Of a stretch of 64,000 nucleotides of DNA, positions 52,886 to 61,211 are shown one piece after another. Made by a program: the position numbers and the translations under genes. How positions within the stretch are numbered: the first letter of the stretch is position 1; every line of letters begins with the position of its first letter. This DNA comes from Candidatus Dependentiae bacterium (GTDB taxonomy: Bacteria > Babelota > Babeliae > Babelales > Babelaceae). Where the stretch lies: contig JACDHA010000001.1 in NCBI GenBank assembly GCA_013821315.1, forward strand, positions 51,466 to 115,465, in the 5' to 3' direction. The notes under the pieces were generated by a model that had not been told where the DNA came from, did not search any database, and worked only from the letters and a program-made list of their open reading frames with translations.

Positions 52886-54304
52886 TTAATATGCTTTTGC
52901 AACTAATATATCGTTAGCACTTTCTTTGTCGCAATTAAAACAGGTAGGAAATAAGTTTTCATCAAGCACGCAGCGTATAGTTGCTTTTGCCTCTTTAATA
53001 AGATTTTCACACTCAATGCTACCGCACCAGCCTGTTTGATAAAAGCCACCTTTGGATTCTAAATCTTTTTCAAAATCAACCAGTTTGGCTTTTTTAAACC
53101 AAAGAGTTTCACGATACAAAAGAGCTCGTTCAAATAATTGCTCATGAAAGCGTTTAAGCCGCTCAGCTATTTTAGTTTGAATGTCAAAGAGATCCACTAT
53201 ATCTTTAGTGCCCAGCAAGCGATCAACTATAACTACCTGGTTTTTTTCCAGATCTCGTGGCCCAATTTCTATGCGTAAAGGAACGCCCTTGAGCTCCCAT
53301 TTGTAGAATTTAGCCCCTGGTGTTGTATGCTCTTCATCATCTACTATTACACGTGTTGTAGCTTTAAGGTCAAGAGCAAGTTGATGAGCAGCATTTAATA
53401 CACGGTCTTTAGAATCTGCGCGTAATATAGGTATAATCACCACTTGAACAGGTGCTATCTTTGGTGGCAATATAAGACCTTTTTCATCACCGTGTACCAT
53501 TACTACTGCGCCTATCAAACGTGTAGTGGCACCCCAGCTTGTTAAATATGGGTATGCTGTAACGCCTTCACGATTTTGAAACGTCATGTCAAATGATTTA
53601 GCAAAACTTTGGGATATCATGTGAGACGTACCCATCTGTAATGCACGACCATCCTGCATAAGACCTTCAACTGTTAAAGTAATATCAGCGCCAGCAAAAC
53701 GTTCGCTGTCTGGTTTACGTGCAGGTACTATAGGAATAGCTAAGTAAGTTTCTATTAAGTCACGATATTGCTCAAGCATGAGCTCTACTTCTGCTTTAGC
53801 TTCTTCGTATGTTTCATGTGCAGTGTGGCCTTCTTGCCACTGAAATTCAGTTGTACGTAAAAAAGGACGCGTACGCATTTCCCAACGAACTACGTTTGCC
53901 CATTGGTTGATTTTAATAGGCAAATCCCGCCATGATTTAAGCCAACGCGCAAACATGTAGTGTATGATAGTTTCTGAGGTAGGGCGTACTACCAAAGGCT
54001 CTTCAAGTTCTTTGCCTCCTGCAAACGTTACCACTGCAACTTCAGGCGCAAAGCCTTCAACGTGTTGTGCTTCGCGTTTTAAAAACGATTCAGGTATTAA
54101 TAACGGAAAGAGTGCGTTTTGATGACCTGTATCTTTTATTTTTTTATCCAGTATATCTTTAATATTTTCCCACAGAGCGTAGCCATAGGGTCTGATAACA
54201 ATGCAACCACGTACAGGAGATTGGTCTGCAAGTTCAGCAGCATAGACGACTTCATTGTACCATTCGCCAAAGTGCGTTTTGATATTAGGTAATTTAGTAC
54301 TCAT
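52886..54304 (-). CDS. proS: Prolyl-tRNA synthetase, short archaeal/eukaryotic type
   Basis: The enzyme charges tRNA-Pro. The protein has 472 residues and no bacterial-type editing insert. It starts THFGEWYNEVVYAAELAD. Class II motif 2 is seen in RTRPFLRTTEFQWQEGHTAH, and the C-terminus has the Cys-rich CVLDENLFPTCFNCDKES. This type is found in archaea, eukaryotes and a scattered set of bacteria. The ribosome binding site is weak; the minus strand has TATACT at 54347-54352. Confidence 0.95.
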   Translation of the reverse strand: MSTKLPNIKTHFGEWYNEVVYAAELADQSPVRGCIVIRPYGYALWENIKDILDKKIKDTGHQNALFPLLIPESFLKREAQHVEGFAPEVAVVTFAGGKELEEPLVVRPTSETIIHYMFARWLKSWRDLPIKINQWANVVRWEMRTRPFLRTTEFQWQEGHTAHETYEEAKAEVELMLEQYRDLIETYLAIPIVPARKPDSERFAGADITLTVEGLMQDGRALQMGTSHMISQSFAKSFDMTFQNREGVTAYPYLTSWGATTRLIGAVVMVHGDEKGLILPPKIAPVQVVIIPILRADSKDRVLNAAHQLALDLKATTRVIVDDEEHTTPGAKFYKWELKGVPLRIEIGPRDLEKNQVVIVDRLLGTKDIVDLFDIQTKIAERLKRFHEQLFERALLYRETLWFKKAKLVDFEKDLESKGGFYQTGWCGSIECENLIKEAKATIRCVLDENLFPTCFNCDKESANDILVAKAY

Positions 54305-54346
54305 AACGTAAGAGCTTTCTTGTAGAAAAAGTTTTTATATTATTTT

Positions 54347-54352
54347 AGTATA
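54347..54352 (-). promoter_or_regulatory. -10 element of proS
   Basis: The minus strand reads GAGTATACTAAAA 43 bases before the proS start. The -35 is poor. Confidence 0.45.
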
Positions 54353-54378
54353 CTCTATTTAACTAAAAGCGAAACTTA

Positions 54379-55863
54379 TTAAAGACCGGTATAATGCATT
54401 GTTAAATCCCATTGGTCAAAGGTATCAGCAGTTTTTAATATGCCAAAGGCATCATAGCTAAATCCTGGATAGTCACCGTTAGGAGTACCATAACCTGTTT
54501 CCGGAGAGACTAAAAAAGTACAGACAATACCGTCCCACAGTTTCATATTCTGCGTTGTAGTATCGCGCCATAGTTTGCCAACGCCTCTATCTTCTGGATG
54601 CAGGCCGTAGCGGTCAAGAATAAGCTCCATAAGCGGTTGCCAGCAATGATTATGTTGGTGGCCTCTGAAAATGCCTCGTAAAGTGTGGGTTTTGCCAGAG
54701 CCATTGTTAAGAACTTGGCCTGTTGCTTGTTTGCCAAAATTATAAATATTGGGACCTCTGGTTAACGATGGCTCTATAGTGCCTTGTGGGTCAACTATAA
54801 AGTCATTCCACAAAAATCCTATATCCTGATATGATTTTGTTTGAAGAAGCATAGTGTCTTTAAAAGATACTTTATCTAAGAGCTTTTGATCAAGAAGGCT
54901 ACTTTGGCTTATGCGGTTAAGATCGGTTAATCGTTGATACTTTTCAGTTTCTACTGTAGCTAAGAGTTTGCGTGGATTATAACCTATTTCTATTCCTCCA
55001 TGGCAGCATTGAATAAAATCATGAGTACCGTTAGTGGGGTTGCCGGATCCTAGATACAATGCTAAAGGCATAAAGTCGTACATTTTCGATAGATAGAGCA
55101 TAAGAGTTTGTAGCTCTAAATCTGTATGGCGAGAACTGAACTTGCGCTGGAACTCAGAGAAAAATCCGTGAGTTATATTAAGAGCTGGATCTTCGTGGTT
55201 GCCTCGTATTAGATGCACTTGTAATGGATTGGCAATCTTAAGGCACATGAGAGTGTATAGTACCTCAAGGCCATACAGTCCTCTATCTACATAGTCTCCT
55301 AAAAAGAGCATATAAAAATCTGGGCGTATAATTTTAAAACCGTTATTTGAATCAAAATAGCCTTGAGTTTGTAAATAGGCTAGGTAATCGTTAAGAGAAT
55401 GAATATCGCCATGTAAATCACCATGTAATGCTATAGTTGAGCCTGAAGGAACAATTAGTTTTTGTACATAAGGTGCAAAACCGTGTCTATCAATGTTAAA
55501 AAAATAACTGTCTGATTGGCAAAGAGTAGCGTTGTTTAACCATGCACGTGGATTGCTTAAAGAGCTTTGCTTGATAACCTGCACAAACTGAATAAATGTT
55601 GAAACTAATGATGGTAGATCACTAGCATATTTGTCTTTTGCGAGAGTGTTGTTTGTGATAAGTTCTTTATAAGTAGGTAATTCTTTGCATTTATTAAACC
55701 AAAGCTTGAATGGCTCAAGCTCGTGTGCACCCTGTTGAGTAATACTCAGTTGTGTCTTAAAGGGAATAGTAAGGGTATCTTTTTGGGTACTAGAGTCTTT
55801 GTCGTTATCCATACTAGATAGATTAAAAGCAATACTTAAGAGACATAAAAACATAAGATTCAT
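54379..55863 (-). CDS. Exported PPP-family phosphatase (eukaryotic-like Ser/Thr phosphatase fold)
   Basis: The protein has 494 residues. A signal peptide (MNLMFLCLLSIAFNLSS) is followed directly by Met. The PPP signature motifs are in order: IALHGDLHGDIHSL (GDxHG, about 144), FLGDYVDRGLYG (GDxxDRG, about 187) and LIRGNHED (GNHE, about 221). Later His residues are in CCHGGIEIG and FRGHQHNH. Such metallophosphatases dephosphorylate Ser/Thr or related substrates. A secreted one may act on host proteins. GAAAGGCTTTTAT precedes the ATG. Confidence 0.87.
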   Translation of the reverse strand: MNLMFLCLLSIAFNLSSMDNDKDSSTQKDTLTIPFKTQLSITQQGAHELEPFKLWFNKCKELPTYKELITNNTLAKDKYASDLPSLVSTFIQFVQVIKQSSLSNPRAWLNNATLCQSDSYFFNIDRHGFAPYVQKLIVPSGSTIALHGDLHGDIHSLNDYLAYLQTQGYFDSNNGFKIIRPDFYMLFLGDYVDRGLYGLEVLYTLMCLKIANPLQVHLIRGNHEDPALNITHGFFSEFQRKFSSRHTDLELQTLMLYLSKMYDFMPLALYLGSGNPTNGTHDFIQCCHGGIEIGYNPRKLLATVETEKYQRLTDLNRISQSSLLDQKLLDKVSFKDTMLLQTKSYQDIGFLWNDFIVDPQGTIEPSLTRGPNIYNFGKQATGQVLNNGSGKTHTLRGIFRGHQHNHCWQPLMELILDRYGLHPEDRGVGKLWRDTTTQNMKLWDGIVCTFLVSPETGYGTPNGDYPGFSYDAFGILKTADTFDQWDLTMHYTGL

Positions 55864-55894
55864 ATAAAAGCCTTTCTTGTAATTATAAAAGGAT

Positions 55895-55903
55895 AGTATA
55901 CCA
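55895..55903 (-). promoter_or_regulatory. Extended -10 promoter of the phosphatase gene
   Basis: The minus strand reads TGGTATACT 32 bases before the ATG at 55863. Confidence 0.55.
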
Positions 55904-55940
55904 TTTTTTTATAGTATTAAATCTTTATAGGTATACAAGT

Positions 55941-57824
55941 TTAATTATTTATTAGAAGAGCTTTTTTGGCAATAAGCTTTTCAATTACGTCTAGAATGGC
56001 TTTATGTTGTTGCTCAAAAATAAACTGTGTAAGCCCGCTGAGTTTATCAGTTTCTTGTGGTTTATAGTTGAAATTAGGTGTAGAAGTATAGGTTACTTTT
56101 AAGGGATCAAATGTTGGATCATAAGCATTATTTTTAATTGCTGGCATATATATAATAGTAGGTACCCCCGCAGTAGTACTTGAAAATACACTTAATGGTT
56201 TGCGAGCTATATCTTTGTAGCTTGGTATAGCTGGAAAGGGTAGTCCAAGGGCCTTAGCGCGTACTTCGGCTGCTTTCAAAGCTGGTGCTCCTTCAAGGTC
56301 GCCTGAACTGTCAAGTATAATAATAAGGTCTACTGCTCGCTTAGGTGCTAGTAAAGGTAAAATAGCTATATTGAGGCGTTCTCCAGTAACGAGTTGATCG
56401 TAGCCGCCGTCAACTAAGGGTAGAAGTGTATTCTCCTGTTGAGGTATAAAATTAAATACTTTAGCTGCGCCTAAGCGAGCAGTTGTAAGAGATACAGTTC
56501 TGCTTGTGCCTAACGCAATACTCGCACCTGAGCGAACAACTGCTGAAAATTTCTTTTCTAGGAGCTCTGCTTGTTGTGCATCTTTAGATAGTTGTATAAG
56601 TTCTTTAGCTAATTGAGGATTTATGAGTTTTAATAGGCCACAGTCATGTATGATAAGTTGTAAAAAAACACGAATAACGGTTGTAAAGTCAAAAGCAAAA
56701 GCAGATCCCCAAGTACCCATTAGATAGCCTAGTGTTTGTTGCGGTTGCTGTTGTAAGGCGATATTTTTCACTGTAGAAGAGCTCGGTAGACGTGACAAAG
56801 CAGATGGCACTAAGACTGAAAACCCATTAGAAAACTTTCTGCCAAACGACCAGGTAGGGATAAATGCTTTTTCTTGATCACTGCCTATTTCAAAAGGACT
56901 AAATTCAAACCAAACGTTTGATTTACCAGGTGTACCTAAAACAGCAGTTGAAAGAGGCAGAGGATAGGCTCCTGTTTCTACTTTAGGCACAAGAGCAGAA
57001 AGTGTAGCAAATTGTTTTTGGCTGACCACGTTCTGAAGTAATGTATTGGCCAGTAAAGCACCATAAAAATCGGTAAGTCCTATATGCTCACTATAGAGGT
57101 TTTTACGTAGTATGAGTCCCACTAATTGTTTTATGCTTTCTTTATCTGTTGGTAAATATTTAGGTATCGCTTTATTTATTTTAGTTTTTAAGCTATCTAA
57201 GTAACTGGCAACTGATTGTCCGGATAAAATCCACGGGTTTATTGCCCAAGTAGAACCTGAAAGACCCGTTATATAGGTAGTTGCATCAAGCAACCCGGTT
57301 TTTTCAGCACCTTTGAGGCCTCCAAGGGTTTCTATCATTGCTCGGTAACCACCGCCACTAAAGGCAAATGCTATGCGTGGTACTTGTTTATCAGTTAAGG
57401 GCCGACCTACTAATTTTTCTAGGGCTGATTTGGTAATCTCTTTACGAGCTTGTAAATAATTGATTTCTGCTAATGGCAACGTAGTTTCTCTGCGTACGGA
57501 TGCTTGTCTATCAGAAAAAGTATCTTTGCTCGTTACTTGTTGCAGTATTTCAACAATATCTTTGCGTGGCAGTAAATTAACACAAAAGTCACCTGCTGCT
57601 GTAGCGCTCGAAGAGACCGTTTCTTTTATTTTTCCTGGAATTTTACTTACTGTAATGCCCGCTTGGTATACTTTATCTTTAATAGTTTGAGCTGTATTAC
57701 CAAGAGTAGTTACTATTTTTTGTTTGGTAGATACAGAAGCATTTTTACTTTCACCATATACAGATACGTTAAAAAGAAATAAAAGTAAGTGCCCAATGAC
57801 ATACAGTACGTTGTTTTTATTCAT
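55941..57824 (-). CDS. Exported cPLA2/lysophospholipase-like patatin-fold lipase
   Basis: The protein has 627 residues. A signal peptide (LYVIGHLLLFLFNVSVYG) comes first. RIAFAFSGGGYRAMIETLGG (about 150-169) gives the oxyanion loop and YITGLSGSTWAINPW (Ser near 189) the nucleophile elbow, in the form seen in cytosolic PLA2/phospholipase B (PLA2_B). LVDGGYDQL near 472 would supply the catalytic Asp. It probably cleaves acyl chains from phospholipids and may act on host membranes. AGGATTTT precedes the ATG. Confidence 0.85.
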   Translation of the reverse strand: MNKNNVLYVIGHLLLFLFNVSVYGESKNASVSTKQKIVTTLGNTAQTIKDKVYQAGITVSKIPGKIKETVSSSATAAGDFCVNLLPRKDIVEILQQVTSKDTFSDRQASVRRETTLPLAEINYLQARKEITKSALEKLVGRPLTDKQVPRIAFAFSGGGYRAMIETLGGLKGAEKTGLLDATTYITGLSGSTWAINPWILSGQSVASYLDSLKTKINKAIPKYLPTDKESIKQLVGLILRKNLYSEHIGLTDFYGALLANTLLQNVVSQKQFATLSALVPKVETGAYPLPLSTAVLGTPGKSNVWFEFSPFEIGSDQEKAFIPTWSFGRKFSNGFSVLVPSALSRLPSSSTVKNIALQQQPQQTLGYLMGTWGSAFAFDFTTVIRVFLQLIIHDCGLLKLINPQLAKELIQLSKDAQQAELLEKKFSAVVRSGASIALGTSRTVSLTTARLGAAKVFNFIPQQENTLLPLVDGGYDQLVTGERLNIAILPLLAPKRAVDLIIILDSSGDLEGAPALKAAEVRAKALGLPFPAIPSYKDIARKPLSVFSSTTAGVPTIIYMPAIKNNAYDPTFDPLKVTYTSTPNFNYKPQETDKLSGLTQFIFEQQHKAILDVIEKLIAKKALLINN

Positions 57825-57937
57825 AAAATCCTGGCAGTTAGAACAATGTGTCTTAACTATAATCTTATGATATTTATTTTATATTTGTCAATAATATATT
57901 ATTTAAAACAAAATAAAAACAAGGCGCTTAGCTGCTT

Positions 57938-58507
57938 TTAGTGAGGGTGCCATCGCAGGTGCCAAGGCTCATAAGTATACTCTGTTTGGGTTTTAGGATA
58001 ACTAATTTTAAAGTTATACTTTGAGGAGTTCTTTTCAAGCCACGCAACATACTTAAGCTTGGGATCAGCTGAAAAATGGTAGTTGTTTTCGCTTGAAAGT
58101 ATATCTACGGTAGTGCCTAGTTGATGCTCTGAATGTCCTGGTTTAGCTGAATAGGTATTTGCTTCTTGTTCTGCTTGTGCTTGTGTCCAGCTTGGGTGGC
58201 GTTGAAGTTCTTTAGTGGTCCAGCTTTTAAAAGTAGTTTGTTGTTGGATATAACTTCTGTAACCAGAAACTACTTTTAGTTTTAAGCCATCTTTGTCTGC
58301 AGCCTTTAACAGCCGTTGAAGATCAGGTAGTATTCTTTTTGATACGCTAATACCATTAAACTTAGTAATATCTTCTGGAATGTAGGTGCCTAAAGAAATT
58401 GTTTTGCTAACGGTATATAAAGAAGGATCAGGTAGAGAGTTTTTTAATGCTTGGTTGGTAACAGTTAGGTTTGTTATACATAAAAGTACTAGGGGTGGTA
58501 TTTTCAT
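57938..58507 (-). CDS. D-Ala-D-Ala carboxypeptidase of the VanY (M15B) type
   Basis: The protein has 189 residues and a signal peptide (KIPPLVLLCITNLTVTNQA). Zn-binding motifs are complete: GHSEHQLGTTVDI (SxHxxGxxxD, about 124-136) and YEPWHLRW (ExxH, about 178-185). SGYRSYIQQQTTF is the conserved stretch before them. It removes the last D-Ala from peptidoglycan stems in the periplasm. Antibiotic resistance need not be implied. AAAGAGATTCGT precedes the ATG. Confidence 0.9.
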   Translation of the reverse strand: MKIPPLVLLCITNLTVTNQALKNSLPDPSLYTVSKTISLGTYIPEDITKFNGISVSKRILPDLQRLLKAADKDGLKLKVVSGYRSYIQQQTTFKSWTTKELQRHPSWTQAQAEQEANTYSAKPGHSEHQLGTTVDILSSENNYHFSADPKLKYVAWLEKNSSKYNFKISYPKTQTEYTYEPWHLRWHPH

Positions 58508-58594
58508 ACGAATCTCTTTTATAGAAAGAGCGCGCTACTGGTTGTTAGTACTGTATAAGAGAGTGATCTGCGCGCTTTATTATATTTTAATCAG

Positions 58595-59293
58595 TTATTT
58601 TAATTGCTTATAGATACTTAGATTTGCCTTAAGAAATTCCCATTTTAGTTTTTTGATTTTATTTTCAGCTGTATAGGTAATTTTATTTAAAGTCATGACC
58701 ATGTTGCTTTCAACAGGAGTATGGTCATTGATGATTTTTGCAATATCTATATAACTTGTATCTTCTGTTGCCTCATATCTAATTTTAGCTAATTTTATAT
58801 ATTGTTGGGCCTGTTCTTGTGTAACGACAAGTCGATTTGCTTGGAGCAAATAGGTTACTATACGAGCCCATCCTAAGTGCACGGATTTGAGGAGTGTATT
58901 ATGAGTAGGATTAGTAAGTGCTTCATGGGTAGTTTTTGGGTAGAGTTCTAACAAAACAATGAGCTCTGGCTTGTTATAAGTGGTTGCAATGTCAAGAGCT
59001 GTTTTATTTTCGTTGTTTTGTATGGCTGTATTGGCTCCATGCTCTAGTAATAGATTTATGAGTTCAGGATTACCATAAGCTATTGCGTTATGAAGAGGAG
59101 TGTTACCTAGTGCAGATTTTGTGTTGATATCTGCTCCTTTTTTTAAAAGCTCTTTGCATGCTTGAGTGTTAGATGAAGATACCTGTATGAGCAATTGTTT
59201 ATTCAACTCAATTTTTTGAAGAATAGATTGCTGGTCCATGCCAAAAACTAGAGAACTTATAAGTGTAAGAAAGATAAAAACGCATTTTTTCAT
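58595..59293 (-). CDS. Exported ankyrin protein, tandem family member 3
   Basis: The protein has 232 residues. A signal peptide ends at SLVFG, followed directly by Met. Three ankyrin repeats lie at about 30-125 (NTPLHNAIAYGNPELINLLL). The shared C-terminal module is clear: PTHNTLLKSVHLGWARIVTY, then YIKLAKIRYEATEDTSYIDI. No F-box-like tail. It is a close paralogue of the next two genes upstream. The ribosome binding site is weak (AAGGACCACT). Confidence 0.87.
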   Translation of the reverse strand: MKKCVFIFLTLISSLVFGMDQQSILQKIELNKQLLIQVSSSNTQACKELLKKGADINTKSALGNTPLHNAIAYGNPELINLLLEHGANTAIQNNENKTALDIATTYNKPELIVLLELYPKTTHEALTNPTHNTLLKSVHLGWARIVTYLLQANRLVVTQEQAQQYIKLAKIRYEATEDTSYIDIAKIINDHTPVESNMVMTLNKITYTAENKIKKLKWEFLKANLSIYKQLK

Positions 59294-59346
59294 AGTGGTC
59301 CTTCGATGTATTACTATGTATAGTACTAAATTTATTGTTTAGTTTA

Positions 59347-59994
59347 TCACGACAATATTATTGGTAATATCTTGTCTAAAGCAAGAGTAAGGGGGTGGCG
59401 GTTGATTTGGTACGACTTTATATTTTGCTTTATATTTTTGTACGCTTTGCTTCTTGTTTTTTTGTATTGAGCTTCAGCCATTTTTATATAAAGAGTAGCT
59501 TCTTTTTTTGACAAGTTAATGGCATTTGTTTCTGCTAATAAATATTCTACTATGTAAGGCCACCCAAAGTGTACTGCTTTAAGAAGAGTGTCTTGACTTG
59601 GTTGGGTAATGGCTTCATGCCTAACTTGAATATAAAGTTCTAAAAGTGTTACTAAGTTTTGTTTGTTATTTATAACAGCTTTATCTAAGGGTGTTTCGTT
59701 TTGGTGATTTTTTGCTAAGGGGTTTGCATTATATTCTAGCAAAAGATTTATGAGCTCAGGGGTGCCATGTTGAATTGCATTATGAAGAGGAGTATTTCCA
59801 TTTTCCTCTGACTGGGTCTGTATATGCGCGCCTTTACTAAGTATTTCTTTAGTTTCTTCAACTAAGCCATAAGCTGTACTTTCTAAGAGCAGCATGTTGA
59901 GTTGGTTTATTTGAATGTTAAAGTTTATTTTCACGCCAAGGGTATCAGCGTATATAAAGAGAGAAAAGATAACCAGGCATTTTTTTATGTTCAT
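59347..59994 (-). CDS. Exported ankyrin protein, tandem family member 2
   Basis: The protein has 215 residues. The signal peptide is MNIKKCLVIFSLFIYADTLG. Ankyrin repeats lie at about 30-120 (NTPLHNAIQHGTPELINLLL, nearly identical to member 3). The module reads SQDTLLKAVHFGWPYIVEYL, then YIKMAEAQYKKTRSKAYKNI. The end is short, with no F-box-like tail. AAAGGGAATA lies before the ATG. Confidence 0.87.
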   Translation of the reverse strand: MNIKKCLVIFSLFIYADTLGVKINFNIQINQLNMLLLESTAYGLVEETKEILSKGAHIQTQSEENGNTPLHNAIQHGTPELINLLLEYNANPLAKNHQNETPLDKAVINNKQNLVTLLELYIQVRHEAITQPSQDTLLKAVHFGWPYIVEYLLAETNAINLSKKEATLYIKMAEAQYKKTRSKAYKNIKQNIKSYQINRHPLTLALDKILPIILS

Positions 59995-60029
59995 AGTATA
60001 TTCCCTTTTAGAAGTTACTTGTTCTTTTT

Positions 60030-60743
60030 TTAATGTATAGATTGACGAGCTTTGCTATTTCTCTTTTTGATAGCATTATTTTTAATACTTCTCTTAAGTT
60101 TTTTTAATTGTAGTGCAAGTTTTTGGGTATTTGTTTTTATTGCAGAGGCACTTTCATAGTGAGAAAGAGTGTATTCAAGTAGGTTTTCTTCTATAATTTG
60201 ATACTCTTTATGGCCTGTTTTGTTATATCTGATTTTTGCGTATTGTATATACTGTGCAACGTGCTCATGAGGCAAAATAATACTATTATTTTTTAGTAAG
60301 TACTCTACAATGTTAGACCAGCCAAAATGTACTGCTGTAAGAAAAGTGTCTTCAGTAGGGTTATTTATCGTGTCTTTAAGAGTGTTGGGATAAGTATCGA
60401 GCGTAGCATAGAGTTCTGGCTGGTTAAGATCAAGAGCGTTCTCAAGAGAACTTTTGTTATCAGTGTTTCTAAGGTTAATATTGGCGCCATTTTCAAGTAA
60501 CATATTTACAAGCTGGGGAGATTGTGCGCAAAGTGCATAGTGAAGTGGCGTATAGCCATTGAGTGGTGATTGTGTATTAACCTGAGCGCCTTTTTGTAAA
60601 AGGTCTCTCGCTTCTTCAATTAAACCGATAGAGCAAGTTGCTAGTAGTTGCTTGTTAAGTTGATCTTGCGTTGTGGATTGATCGTGCATTGCAAGAGAAA
60701 GTGAGCACAGAAGAGAAGATAAAGTAAAAAAATACTTTTTCAT
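60030..60743 (-). CDS. Exported ankyrin protein, tandem family member 1
   Basis: The protein has 237 residues. The signal peptide ends at LSLA, followed directly by Met. Ankyrin repeats lie at about 27-125 (YTPLHYALCAQSPQLVNMLL). The module reads PTEDTFLTAVHFGWSNIVEY, then YIQYAKIRYNKTGHKEYQII. A strongly basic tail (LKKLKRSIKNNAIKKRNSK) is unique to this copy and might bind nucleic acid or membranes. AGGAAATACG precedes the ATG. It is first of the three tandem paralogues. Confidence 0.87.
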   Translation of the reverse strand: MKKYFFTLSSLLCSLSLAMHDQSTTQDQLNKQLLATCSIGLIEEARDLLQKGAQVNTQSPLNGYTPLHYALCAQSPQLVNMLLENGANINLRNTDNKSSLENALDLNQPELYATLDTYPNTLKDTINNPTEDTFLTAVHFGWSNIVEYLLKNNSIILPHEHVAQYIQYAKIRYNKTGHKEYQIIEENLLEYTLSHYESASAIKTNTQKLALQLKKLKRSIKNNAIKKRNSKARQSIH

Positions 60744-61152
60744 CGTATTTCCTCAATTGTTTATTAAAGGGTTTATATACTATTTACTATATTTAATTAT
60801 AACTTGTAAATATTTTTTTACAACTCCTCGTCAAGTCTCCCCTTTTTTTGATGTTATATATACGCTGTTCTTAATAATGAGAATACACTAAATAAGAAAA
60901 AAAATACTTGATTTTTCTAATATTAGCGCCTTATGGAAGGTGCGTTTTGGTTTTTATTCTATTTTTTTGAGTAACTAGAGCTTTGGGGTGGTAATTAATA
61001 GGCTATCTAATATCGCCGTTTTGTTTCAAGTAAGCAATAATTGTGTCGCATGAGTATGGTTTCTATTCATACAAAAGAAGAGAGCAAAAGTTTACAAGTT
61101 AATGTAGAAACTTTTGCTTTTAATAGACGAGTGTAATTTTAAAGTTGGTGTT
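60744..61152. other. Intergenic stretch upstream of the tandem ANK family
   Basis: About 410 bases lie between the start of the 60030-60743 gene and the IS right-end copy. They are AT-rich with no supported coding frame. TATATAC-type sequences at 60773-60790 may hold the promoter of the minus-strand ANK run. Confidence 0.35.
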
Positions 61153-61211
61153 ATCTGAAGCTACGCCCTATGAAGCGAGAAGCCTCCTCCTTTAGGTCGA
61201 GGAGATATCAC
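61153..61211 (+). mobile_element. Solo IS200/IS605-type right end (copy 2)
   Basis: This 59-base block differs from 7275-7333 at two positions only. No tnpB lies beside it: upstream is non-coding and downstream is the ANK gene. It ends in GATATCAC, and that end supplies the stop codon (TGA on the minus strand, 61208-61210) of the ANK gene. Confidence 0.7.
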
